Shown here: in pieces, positions 1 to 6,864 of the stretch
How the letters are laid out: the number at the start of each line of letters is the position of its first letter
Numbering within the stretch: the first letter of the stretch is position 1
DNA from: Bacteroidales bacterium
GTDB lineage: Bacteria; Bacteroidota; Bacteroidia; Bacteroidales; UBA3663
Direction of reading: 5' to 3'
DNA: 7,835 nucleotides
Assembly: GCA_030526445.1 (NCBI GenBank)
Contig: JAUNCV010000094.1
Coordinates: forward strand, 1-7,835
Translations under genes and position numbers: made by a program
The notes under the pieces: model-generated
What the model was told of the DNA's origin: nothing
The model's input: only the letters and a program-made list of their open reading frames with translations
Databases searched by the model: none

Positions 1-528
1 GGCCTGATCAATGCTGTGGGCAAAACTCTCGAGGGTCTGGTTGGGTAACCCATACATCAGGTCGATGCTAATATTGCTGATGCCTTGTGCTTTGAGCAGT
101 CGGATTGCTTCATGAGGCTTGGTAGCATTGTGGCGTCTATGCAAGACTTTTAGTTCATTATCTACGAAACTCTGTACACCCATGCTGACACGATTGATGG
201 CCTTTGGAAGTTCTGCCACATAGTCGGGTGTCACATCTTCAGGATTCATTTCGATGGTAAATTCTGTGAGTTGCGAAAGATCGAAAATCGAATGTAGTCC
301 TTCGACTAACTCACATAAATGGGTCGAAGGAAGCTGCGAAGGGGTGCCTCCGCCCAAATAGAGGGTCTTCACTGGGATTTCGTCCAAGAACTGCTTTCGT
401 GCCTGTGCCTCATTCAGCACTTGTTCAACAAAAAGTTTACTGCGACTTCCACCCAAGGTCGTTGAATAGAAATCGCAGTAAATGCATCTTGTTTTGCAAA
501 AGGGCACATGAATATAAATGCCTGCCAA
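1..528 (-). CDS. hemW: HemW-type radical SAM heme chaperone, N-terminal part (gene runs off the left edge)
   Basis: Translating the minus strand from 528 gives an open frame of 176 codons that leaves the window without a stop, so the C-terminal half is missing. The protein opens MAGIYIHVPFC and carries the radical-SAM cluster motif CX3CX2C at residues 11, 15 and 18, followed by DFYS. Coproporphyrinogen oxidase HemN has a fourth cysteine just after this motif; a phenylalanine here points to HemW. Further SAM-binding motifs are GGGTP (59-63), TIEMNPED (91-98), and RVSMGVQSF (113-121). HemW family members bind heme and a 4Fe-4S cluster and are thought to deliver heme to acceptor proteins in the cytoplasm. 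An in-frame TAA lies four codons upstream of the chosen start and there is no ATG near it, so translation must begin at TTG at 528 or a similar rare codon. The gene starts 22 nt after the sigma factor stop, so the two are probably co-transcribed. Confidence 0.9.
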   Translation of the reverse strand, partial: MAGIYIHVPFCKTRCIYCDFYSTTLGGSRSKLFVEQVLNEAQARKQFLDEIPVKTLYLGGGTPSQLPSTHLCELVEGLHSIFDLSQLTEFTIEMNPEDVTPDYVAELPKAINRVSMGVQSFVDNELKVLHRRHNATKPHEAIRLLKAQGISNISIDLMYGLPNQTLESFAHSIDQA

Positions 529-550
529 AACTGTGTTCTTTTATAAAAAA

Positions 551-1411
551 TTATAAGTATGCCAAAAGGACTTTTGCGTTAGGGCTCTTACGAATCTTCA
601 AGAGAGCACGTTCGCGAATCTGACGAACTCGTTCTCGAGTAAGGCCAAGTTCCTGACTTACCTCTTCCTGACTCTTCTCTGGACAATCGATGCCAAAAGT
701 CTGTTTGATAATCAATGCTTCGCGCTCCTTGAGCATGCTTCTAAGCAAAGTATCGAGTTCTATGTGCAGTGACTCATTGTTAAGAGAACTATCAGTAGCA
801 TCAAGTTTGGTGTCAGGGGTGACATCGAGGAGAGTTCCGTCTTCATCATCCTGAAGTGGTGAGTCAAGACTTACACCGCGGCTATTGGCAGCCATGGTTT
901 CTCTTACCTTTTCTGGCGCAACGTCCAACTCTTCTGCAATTTCCTCGATTGTAGCTGGACGATTCTCTTCCTGTTCAAAACGATTTTGGATAACTCGAAT
1001 TTGACGGATGAGGTTGTTTTGATTGCCAGGCAATCGGACCATACGTGCTTGCTCGCTCAATGCTTGCATGATGCTCTGTCTAATCCACCAAACTGCATAG
1101 GAAATAAATTTGAAGCCTCGTGTTTCGTCAAATTTTTCGGCTGCTTTTACAAGTCCGACATTGCCTTCCGAAATGAGGTCGCTCAAACTTAAACCTTGAT
1201 TTTGATAGAGCTTTGCAACAGAAACAACAAATCGAAGGTTTGCACGAACGAGTTTATCGAGGGCCACCTGATCTCCTTTATGAATACGTTGAGCAAGGTC
1301 CACTTCTTCGTCTGGGGTAACCATGTGCTCCTTAGAGATGGCTGTCAAATAAGACTCGATCGATTCTTCGGTGCGTCGAGTGATGTTCTGAGTAATTTTA
1401 ATTTGTCTCAT
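551..1411 (-). CDS. rpoD: RpoD-like sigma-70 family RNA polymerase sigma factor
   Basis: This 286-residue protein directs RNA polymerase to promoters. It has the compact layout of Bacteroidetes RpoD-type factors, with no acidic region 1.1. Region 1.2 covers about residues 15-50. Region 2 spans about 52-128 and includes RANLRFVVSVA (56-66), the core-binding stretch DLISEGNVGLVKAAEKFDE (78-96), and the -10 recognition and melting part FISYAVWWIRQSI (102-114). Region 3 is about 150-175, and region 4 about 215-275 with the -35-binding helix TRERVRQIRERAL (258-270). The same core is near-identical to Bacteroidales RpoD. The segment after region 2.4 reads VRLPGNQNNLIRQI, whereas the usual Bacteroidales sequence I recall is VRLPLNQVGSLNKI, and region 4.1 is also divergent. 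It could therefore be a second, group-2 paralogue; the symbol marks family membership rather than proven primary status. It appears to have its own promoter and probably leads into hemW. Confidence 0.93.
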   Translation of the reverse strand: MRQIKITQNITRRTEESIESYLTAISKEHMVTPDEEVDLAQRIHKGDQVALDKLVRANLRFVVSVAKLYQNQGLSLSDLISEGNVGLVKAAEKFDETRGFKFISYAVWWIRQSIMQALSEQARMVRLPGNQNNLIRQIRVIQNRFEQEENRPATIEEIAEELDVAPEKVRETMAANSRGVSLDSPLQDDEDGTLLDVTPDTKLDATDSSLNNESLHIELDTLLRSMLKEREALIIKQTFGIDCPEKSQEEVSQELGLTRERVRQIRERALLKIRKSPNAKVLLAYL

Positions 1412-1433
1412 TTTTCAATACACAATTTGACCG

Positions 1434-1465
1434 CAAATATAAGTAACATTAGTCAAATTTTCAAG
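1434..1465 (-). promoter_or_regulatory. Putative Bacteroidetes-type promoter for the sigma factor gene
   Basis: On the minus strand, TATATTTG (1441-1434) matches the Bacteroidetes -7 consensus TAnnTTTG exactly. CTTG (1465-1462) lies 20 nt upstream and matches three of four bases of the -33 TTTG element. The predicted transcription start falls roughly 15-20 nt before the ATG at 1411, a normal short leader. It sits in the 92-nt gap after holB, which is otherwise AT-rich and shows no terminator hairpin, so some read-through from holB is possible. Confidence 0.6.
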
Positions 1466-1503
1466 AAATATGAATAAAAAATAATATATATTGTGTCAAC
1501 GAT

Positions 1504-2568
1504 TTATGAATTGCCAAGTTTGAGTAACATTATCAGTTTTAATGCAAGATCAAAGAAAATCATTTTCGCATTTCCGTTTTGCGCAATATCAATCTCTGCC
1601 TGTTCTAATTCTTTCATGATTCCCTCTACATTGTTGTCATTGACAAAACGAGAAAAGCGGATACTGAAATTCTCCTCTTCGGCATTCATATAATTAAGTT
1701 CTGAATGTTGAAGATTCTTAATATAGTTTTCTCGAACGAGGCGTTGTGAATACTGAAAATAATTTTTCTGTCTTTCTCGTCCAATACTAGCCATATTATC
1801 TGCCCATGCTTTCATTTCATAGAGCTTCTTACTGTAGCTTAGGCGCATCATAGAACAGAAGTTTTCGAAGAAGAATGTTGTGTCTTCATCTTCGTCCATA
1901 TTGACAGCTAACTTCAGTTCTTCATGGCTGGGAGGTGCTAACAAAAGACGTTGAACACGACTGAGAATTGTGCCAATGATGTGGTCTGGATCATTCGAAA
2001 CAAACAGAAAGAAGGTCTTTTCATAAGGTTCCTCCACGATTTTGAGCAGTTTGTTGGCTGTATCCTCTGCCATTTTCTCAGGCAGCCAGAAGATAACAAT
2101 TCGGTAGTCGCTCTCGTAGGGACGAGTAGAGAGTTTTTTGATCAAAGAACTGGCTTCACTCACAAATATCTTTGGCTGTTTTTTCTCGTCGCCAGCCATG
2201 TGACGCACCCATTGTTTTGGAGTAATGCCAGGATTTTTGAGGTAGGCTTCTCGCCATAAGGAAATCATATCCTCACTGACAGTTGCCTCTTTTGAGCCGC
2301 CCGTATTTTTATTAACAACTGGATAAACCCAATGCAAATCAGGGTGAGAACATTTTTGCACTTGTATGCACTCTGGGCACTTGCCGCATGGCTCTCCATT
2401 CTGTTTGTGCTGGCAAATGATGTATTGAGCTGCTGTGTGAGCAAGAGCTAAGCCGGGGTTGGTCTCTTGACCGCATAAGAGCAAAGCATGTGGCAGACGA
2501 TTGTTGTCAATCGCCTGTCGTATGCTCTCAATAGCACCATCTTGTCCTTTGATATCTTTGAAATACAT
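1504..2568 (-). CDS. holB: DNA polymerase III subunit delta' (clamp-loader ATPase-fold subunit)
   Basis: At 354 residues this matches the usual length of delta', the clamp-loader stator that works with delta and tau/gamma to load the beta clamp on primed DNA. It opens FKDIKGQDGAIESIRQAI and LPHALLLCG (25-33), the standard RFC/DnaX-like start. A four-cysteine zinc module is present at C52, C61, C64 and C67 (spacing 8, 2, 2). The Walker A position reads CGQETNPGLALA (32-43) and lacks the GK(T/S) core, so ATP binding is unlikely, as expected for many delta' proteins. IVIFWLPEKMAEDTANKLLKIVEEP (157-181) is the conserved sensor/Walker B neighbourhood, and ILSRVQRL (201-208) is the SRC-motif position, in which the cysteine is replaced by valine. 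The start lies 6 nt after the fbp stop, so it is almost certainly in the same transcript. The C-terminal third, which forms the oligomerisation collar in the family, is poorly conserved. Confidence 0.9.
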   Translation of the reverse strand: MYFKDIKGQDGAIESIRQAIDNNRLPHALLLCGQETNPGLALAHTAAQYIICQHKQNGEPCGKCPECIQVQKCSHPDLHWVYPVVNKNTGGSKEATVSEDMISLWREAYLKNPGITPKQWVRHMAGDEKKQPKIFVSEASSLIKKLSTRPYESDYRIVIFWLPEKMAEDTANKLLKIVEEPYEKTFFLFVSNDPDHIIGTILSRVQRLLLAPPSHEELKLAVNMDEDEDTTFFFENFCSMMRLSYSKKLYEMKAWADNMASIGRERQKNYFQYSQRLVRENYIKNLQHSELNYMNAEEENFSIRFSRFVNDNNVEGIMKELEQAEIDIAQNGNAKMIFFDLALKLIMLLKLGNS

Positions 2569-2574
2569 GCTCTG

Positions 2575-4554
2575 CTAGTTTCTTTCCTTGATTAAGCCGG
2601 TACTATAGGCAACCAAGAGTTTCTGAAGATTTTCCACTTGTTCTTCAAGTTCGTGACCTCGGTCTGTGTCTCGAACCATCATACGGTGATCATCAAAAGT
2701 GGCAAGTTGTACCTTGCGATGGAAGTTTTTCTCTCCCTCTAATACCTTCTCCTTGCTTTCGAAGGCAGTATGCTGTATCAGCTCAAGTCCGTGACTATTA
2801 TAAATTAGAGTATAGCCTGCAATGCCTGTCGTGGCTTGATATGGTTTCGAAAAACCTCCGTCGATGACCAGACGCATGCCTCCTGCTCGTAGCGGAGATT
2901 CTCCCTTCAGCGTGCGAACGGGGACATGTCCGTTAATAATGTAGCTTCGCTCCGGGTTGAGACCAAACTCTTCAAGAATTCGCTTACAGGTTTCTTTTTG
3001 ATTTGCTAAAACAAAATATGCACCCTTCTTTTCTTTATAGAGTTTTTCTTCGGCTATAAAATAGCGCTCAAATGTGCTCATTTTGTCTTTGTTAAAGAGT
3101 GGTGAGCCCGGGCCTTGCCACAAGTAAAGCATGTAGTCGAGAGCATCTTGTTGTGTTTTCGAACCCTGAGGAGCGAAGTATGCGTTGCGAACAACACGGT
3201 CTACTCGTTCCATGAGCTCTTTTCCTTTCACCATTTTGCCATCGACCAAAACCTCTGCAAAGGTTCCATCTTCATTAAGTGGAATAGCAGCATGGTAAAG
3301 CAAGCAATTATTCCTTACCAGGAAGAGTGAACCATGTTGGTACAATGCGCGAAGATGCTTCTGCAATTTCTCGCTTTTTTTGAAGGAGTGGAGCAGTTGT
3401 TGCATAAGCTGTTCTTCACCAGGACATAACTTGTAAGGGTCATTTGGGTCAAGTGACGGCAAGTTTTTATCGAGCAAGTCATAAACCTTTCCATTTATTG
3501 TTATTGTTCCCTTTTCTTTGTCAATGAGATGAAGGAAGAGACGATCGTCCATCTTCCATTCCGGATGACGCATTATAAGTTGTCCTTGCAGCTTAAACTC
3601 CATGATGCTAATGCATTTATGCATTTTTGCCATCAGTTGTGCTGAGCGCTTCAGACGAGGGTTATTCTCGAAGTCTTTGGTTTGCCACATATCGCATGGA
3701 TCATCTCCATACACGTCCATGGCAAGGGTAGCCAAAGGCAACAGGTTTATGCTGTATCCTTCTTCAAGAGTTTCTACGTTTGCATAGCGAATTGAGATGC
3801 GCAAGACACTGGCAATCAGCGCCGGATTACCTGCAGCTGCGCCCATCCACTCTATATCGTGGTTTCCCCATTGAATATCGAAATCGTGGTAGTGACGCAA
3901 GCGGTCCATGATTTCGTGTGCGCCAGAGCCACGATCAAAGATGTCGCCAACAATGTGGAGCGTGTCGATGGTGAGTCGCTGAATCAGCAAACAAACTGCC
4001 ACAATAAACTGATCTGCACGTTCTGTTTTGACGATGGTTTCAACAATGGCATTATAATATGCCTGTTTATCTTCTTCCTCGAAACGAGGCTGATGCATCA
4101 GCTCCTCAATTACATATGCAAATTCCTTGGGCAACTGTTTGCGAATTTTTGAGCGAGAATATTTGCTCGAAACAGCGCGGCTCACCTCAATAATATGGTG
4201 CAAGGTGTCAATGTACCACTTCTGAGAAATTTCTCCCTCAGAATGCATCTTCAATAATTTCTCCTCTGGGTAATAGATCAGAGAACACAGCTGACGTTTC
4301 TTTTCCTCTGACATAGATTTGCCAAAGGCCTCGTCAACTTTTTTGCGAATCACGCCCGATGCATTTTTTAGCACATGATCGAAAGCTTTTGCCTCTCCGT
4401 GCAGGTCGCTCAGGAAGTGTTCTGTGCCCTTGGGCAGGTTGAGAATGGCTTCAAGGTTGATGATCTCGGTGGCTGCCGAGGTTATGGTTGGGAATTTCTC
4501 TGCAAGGAGTTTTAGATATCTTTCGTCGTCTTTGGTTTCTTCGTAGCTTACCAT
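2575..4554 (-). CDS. fbp: Fructose-1,6-bisphosphatase class III
   Basis: The enzyme hydrolyses fructose 1,6-bisphosphate to fructose 6-phosphate and phosphate, the committed step of gluconeogenesis, in the cytoplasm. The 659-residue protein is typical in length for class III FBPase of Firmicutes and Bacteroidetes. It has the metallophosphatase metal-binding motifs in order: FLSDLHGEA (47-55), HIVGDIFDRGSGAHE (200-214), and WGNHDIEWMG (229-238), with the C-terminal INGHVPVRTLKGESP (540-554). ATG at 4554 is preferred because the family begins near YLKLLAEKFP and because it lies 2 nt after the esterase stop. A longer in-frame start at 4680 would add 42 lysine- and glutamine-rich residues and overlap the esterase by 124 nt; I reject it. 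The close junctions on both sides suggest translational coupling with the esterase and with holB. Confidence 0.95.
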   Translation of the reverse strand: MVSYEETKDDERYLKLLAEKFPTITSAATEIINLEAILNLPKGTEHFLSDLHGEAKAFDHVLKNASGVIRKKVDEAFGKSMSEEKKRQLCSLIYYPEEKLLKMHSEGEISQKWYIDTLHHIIEVSRAVSSKYSRSKIRKQLPKEFAYVIEELMHQPRFEEEDKQAYYNAIVETIVKTERADQFIVAVCLLIQRLTIDTLHIVGDIFDRGSGAHEIMDRLRHYHDFDIQWGNHDIEWMGAAAGNPALIASVLRISIRYANVETLEEGYSINLLPLATLAMDVYGDDPCDMWQTKDFENNPRLKRSAQLMAKMHKCISIMEFKLQGQLIMRHPEWKMDDRLFLHLIDKEKGTITINGKVYDLLDKNLPSLDPNDPYKLCPGEEQLMQQLLHSFKKSEKLQKHLRALYQHGSLFLVRNNCLLYHAAIPLNEDGTFAEVLVDGKMVKGKELMERVDRVVRNAYFAPQGSKTQQDALDYMLYLWQGPGSPLFNKDKMSTFERYFIAEEKLYKEKKGAYFVLANQKETCKRILEEFGLNPERSYIINGHVPVRTLKGESPLRAGGMRLVIDGGFSKPYQATTGIAGYTLIYNSHGLELIQHTAFESKEKVLEGEKNFHRKVQLATFDDHRMMVRDTDRGHELEEQVENLQKLLVAYSTGLIKERN

Positions 4555-4556
4555 AG

Positions 4557-6026
4557 TTATTTGTTTCTTTGCTTTTTGCGGCTGTTTTTGATTGCTTCTT
4601 TTTTCAGTTTCTTCAGTTGCTGTGGTGTTGGCGGATCTTGCTTGATGCGTTCGGCAATGATTTCGGCCATGCGGGTGCAACCTTTTACATTGGGATGTAT
4701 TCCATCGGGCAGAATAAACTTCTCGTCATCAACAAGACTATGCAAATCAATGACCTCAATTTCGTTAAGTGCTGCAGCCTGCCTGATAGTCGGGATGATG
4801 CAGTTGACGATAATTGAATCGCGAATGCCCCAAGACTCTTTGAAGGCTGGGAGTGGAGTGCATAGCAGGATGCGCGGATGGGTGGGGAGGGTCTTGAGAG
4901 TATCGATCATAGCCTGCAGATCAGCGGCAAACTCGTTGGCATGAGGTTCCCAGTTTTCGGGTTTTGTATCGTTCGTTCCCAACTTTACCACTACGATATT
5001 TGGCAGAAAATCCTGGGCCATACGCCAGTTGTTTTCTTTCATATAGGGGTGATTTCCGCTGTTCATGAGGGTGCGTGCACTGTAGCCGAAATTGCGAACC
5101 CAATAGCCTTCGCCCAGCATTTGCTGCATCTGTGCCGGATAGCCGAAAAGGCTCTTCATGTCGATGCCGTGTCCATGTGTTATACTATTACCCACACACG
5201 AAACACGAACCGCATTGGGCGAATGTTGCGGAAGCCGCTCGAGCCATAGACTCAGGTCGTTGAGCATCTGGTGCTTATATTTAAAATAGTCAGCATAGCC
5301 CCAGCCGTGGCCACCATCAGAATAGATGTGCATGGTGCAGTCAAGACCGTCGTTTCGCATTGCGCTGTAGTAGGCAACTCCGTTTTCAACAGGTGGCACA
5401 ACACGGTCATCGTTGCTGAGCAGCAAGAGGGTAGGAGGTGTCATGTAGTGTTTTACCTGCTTCTCGGCGCTCCACAGCTCAATCATAGCAGGGTTATGAC
5501 GGTTTTCGCCCAAGAAGTTGCAAGCAGAGCCTTCGTGAGTGCCTTGGCCCATAGTGATGACAGGGTAGAAGAGGAGCGAGAAATTGGGTGCTGCATCCAT
5601 CGGGGCGTGAGTACTTACGGTTGCCGCAAGATGTCCGCCAGCACTCGAACCCATGATGCCAACATCATAAGGATTGATGTGCCAGACCTCAGCGCTATCT
5701 CGCACCAGACGCATGGCACTATAGGCATCGGAGAGAGGCAAGGTTAGGTCGCCTTCTGGCATACGATATTTGAGCGTAATAAGCGCAATGCCTCGATCGT
5801 TGAAGAAAGTTGCCCAGTCTGTTCCCTCTTTCTGGAAAGCCAAGTGAGAATAGCCTCCGCCAGGGCAGCAAACTACGGCACGGCCCGATGGATTGGAGGG
5901 TAAGGAAACGTGAATTTCAGCCGATCCGTCGGTCGAAATGGGACAAACAAAGTTGCGAGCCTGCTGAGCTTGCACCACAGAAGTGACACACAGTGTGCTG
6001 ATACAGAGTGTTATTTTTCGGAGCAT
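4557..6026 (-). CDS. Secreted two-domain esterase: alpha/beta hydrolase fused to SGNH/GDSL hydrolase
   Basis: This 489-residue protein starts with a signal peptide (about 1-20, cleavage near VQA/QQ), with no lipobox cysteine. The first half (about 30-265) is an alpha/beta hydrolase of the acetylxylan- or feruloyl-esterase type: oxyanion loop CPGGGYSHLAF (54-64), nucleophile GSSAGG with Ser128, probable acid D207 in SNDDRVVP, and His240 in GGHGWG. The second half (about 271-461) is an SGNH hydrolase: block I VGNSITHG with Ser281, block II NFGYSARTL with Gly314, block III KLGTNDT with Asn352, and block V DGIHP with Asp441 and His444. Both catalytic sets look complete. The tail (462-489) is lysine-rich. 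Such pairs are seen in carbohydrate esterases of plant-fibre-degrading Bacteroidetes that deacylate hemicellulose; the substrate here is inferred. It is followed 2 nt later by fbp and preceded at 41 nt by the acetyltransferase, with no promoter seen between. Confidence 0.88.
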   Translation of the reverse strand: MLRKITLCISTLCVTSVVQAQQARNFVCPISTDGSAEIHVSLPSNPSGRAVVCCPGGGYSHLAFQKEGTDWATFFNDRGIALITLKYRMPEGDLTLPLSDAYSAMRLVRDSAEVWHINPYDVGIMGSSAGGHLAATVSTHAPMDAAPNFSLLFYPVITMGQGTHEGSACNFLGENRHNPAMIELWSAEKQVKHYMTPPTLLLLSNDDRVVPPVENGVAYYSAMRNDGLDCTMHIYSDGGHGWGYADYFKYKHQMLNDLSLWLERLPQHSPNAVRVSCVGNSITHGHGIDMKSLFGYPAQMQQMLGEGYWVRNFGYSARTLMNSGNHPYMKENNWRMAQDFLPNIVVVKLGTNDTKPENWEPHANEFAADLQAMIDTLKTLPTHPRILLCTPLPAFKESWGIRDSIIVNCIIPTIRQAAALNEIEVIDLHSLVDDEKFILPDGIHPNVKGCTRMAEIIAERIKQDPPTPQQLKKLKKEAIKNSRKKQRNK

Positions 6027-6067
6027 ATAAATAGCTGAATTTTAATATTGTGTAATGAAACGGGAAC

Positions 6068-6610
6068 TTAATAAAGATGCTGCCACTTCCAGAACATCTG
6101 GCCAAAAGCATAGACCTGACAATCGTCTGTAAAGCCGCACTGGCGATAGAGCTTCTGCGCCGATGGGTTGTCTGGATCAACGAGCAATGTTGCTCGCTTG
6201 GCTCCGGTTTGTTTTCCTATTTCGAGCTGTTCGAGTATGAGCTGGCGCGCAATGCCTTGACGACGATAAGACTCCATAACAGCCAACGAGTCGATATAAT
6301 ATTCGCCTTCACCAGCTTCGTCTTCAGCATTCTCAAGGTCCATGCCATCGACAAAACCTTCGAGTAATGCAAATGTGTGGAGGCGCATTGCATGGTAGTT
6401 CTTGCCAGGATAGCAGAGACACAAGCCGGCATACTGGTCGCCATCGGTTGCCAGAAGAGCATGCTTCCAACTGTAGAGTGTATCGTCTTTTCGGCATACT
6501 TCAACCAGCTTTTGGTAGACTGGAGCATTCGGATCGGTATGTAGAGCAATCATCACGCCTTTGGCAATAAAGGGTGCATCATTGATAGTAGCGTGTCTGT
6601 AGGTTATCAT
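6068..6610 (-). CDS. GNAT family N-acetyltransferase
   Basis: This is a 180-residue GCN5-related acetyltransferase that would transfer an acetyl group from acetyl-CoA to an amine; the substrate cannot be told. It opens MITYRHATINDAPFIA, the typical GNAT start. Motif A, the acetyl-CoA pyrophosphate loop, is YYIDSLAVMESYRRQGIARQ (104-123), and motif B is NPSAQKLYRQCGF (148-160). Domain coverage is full length. A second ATG three codons upstream at 6619 (MTTM) is equally possible. An ATG much further up at 6736 opens the same frame but adds an AT-rich, low-complexity segment and lies upstream of the likely promoter, so I exclude it. The esterase begins 41 nt after the stop. Confidence 0.88.
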   Translation of the reverse strand: MITYRHATINDAPFIAKGVMIALHTDPNAPVYQKLVEVCRKDDTLYSWKHALLATDGDQYAGLCLCYPGKNYHAMRLHTFALLEGFVDGMDLENAEDEAGEGEYYIDSLAVMESYRRQGIARQLILEQLEIGKQTGAKRATLLVDPDNPSAQKLYRQCGFTDDCQVYAFGQMFWKWQHLY

Positions 6611-6630
6611 TGTAGTCATAATATTTTTCG

Positions 6631-6638
6631 CAAAAATA
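6631..6638 (-). promoter_or_regulatory. Putative -7 element upstream of the GNAT gene
   Basis: On the minus strand, TATTTTTG matches the Bacteroidetes -7 consensus TAnnTTTG exactly and is followed by CG. No good -33 TTTG lies 19-21 nt upstream; that stretch is an A/T run. A transcript starting about 5 nt downstream would have a leader of only about 7 nt to ATG 6619 or about 16 nt to ATG 6610, which favours 6610 as the start. If used, this promoter would drive the acetyltransferase, esterase, fbp and holB. Confidence 0.45.
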
Positions 6639-6803
6639 CATAAAAATATTGAAATAAAAATCTTTTTTGAGCGAATGTATGTGTATTTTTCATCGATTGG
6701 CTTTAGTTGCTCAGTTTTTATACATAAAATCGACAATATTTAATAAGAACTATTATATATCATAATTTGGGTTATGTAAAGATGTAAAATATTTATCGAA
6801 GCT

Positions 6804-6837
6804 TTTGCATCTATTTCAAGAATTATTATTACCTTTG
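6804..6837 (+). promoter_or_regulatory. Putative Bacteroidetes-type promoter for the EamA transporter gene
   Basis: TACCTTTG at 6830-6837 fits the -7 consensus TAnnTTTG exactly, and TTTG at 6804-6807 fits the -33 element. The spacer is 22 nt, slightly longer than the common 19-21. The start codon at 6865 is 27 nt downstream of the -7 element, giving a short A/T-rich leader. Confidence 0.65.
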
Positions 6838-6864
6838 CGCCTTGAAAAATAATATATATAATGT

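Larger units (their letters stand above)
6620..6864. other. Divergent intergenic region
   Basis: This is the only large gap without a gene. It is strongly AT-rich and separates the minus-strand acetyltransferase from the plus-strand transporter. It holds one promoter-like element for each direction. A short inverted repeat CATAA/TTATG with a 6-nt loop lies at 6761-6776. I see no RNA gene, riboswitch or credible small ORF here. Confidence 0.6.

Noticed and set aside
4555..4680. Longer in-frame start for fbp, adding 42 residues
   Set aside because: It overlaps the esterase C-terminus in another frame, the extra residues are low-complexity and basic, and ATG 4554 fits the family start.
4878..5747. 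Two long plus-strand open frames (4878-5249 and 5271-5747) antisense to the esterase
   Set aside because: They lie opposite a well-supported gene, have no recognisable domain, and are explained by the codon pattern of the esterase.
6611..6736. Longer in-frame start for the acetyltransferase
   Set aside because: The extra segment is AT-rich and lies upstream of the -7 element; GNAT homology begins at the later ATGs.
6761..6776. Short palindrome CATAA/TTATG in the divergent region
   Set aside because: A five-base stem in very AT-rich sequence is expected by chance; no second copy nearby supports an operator.
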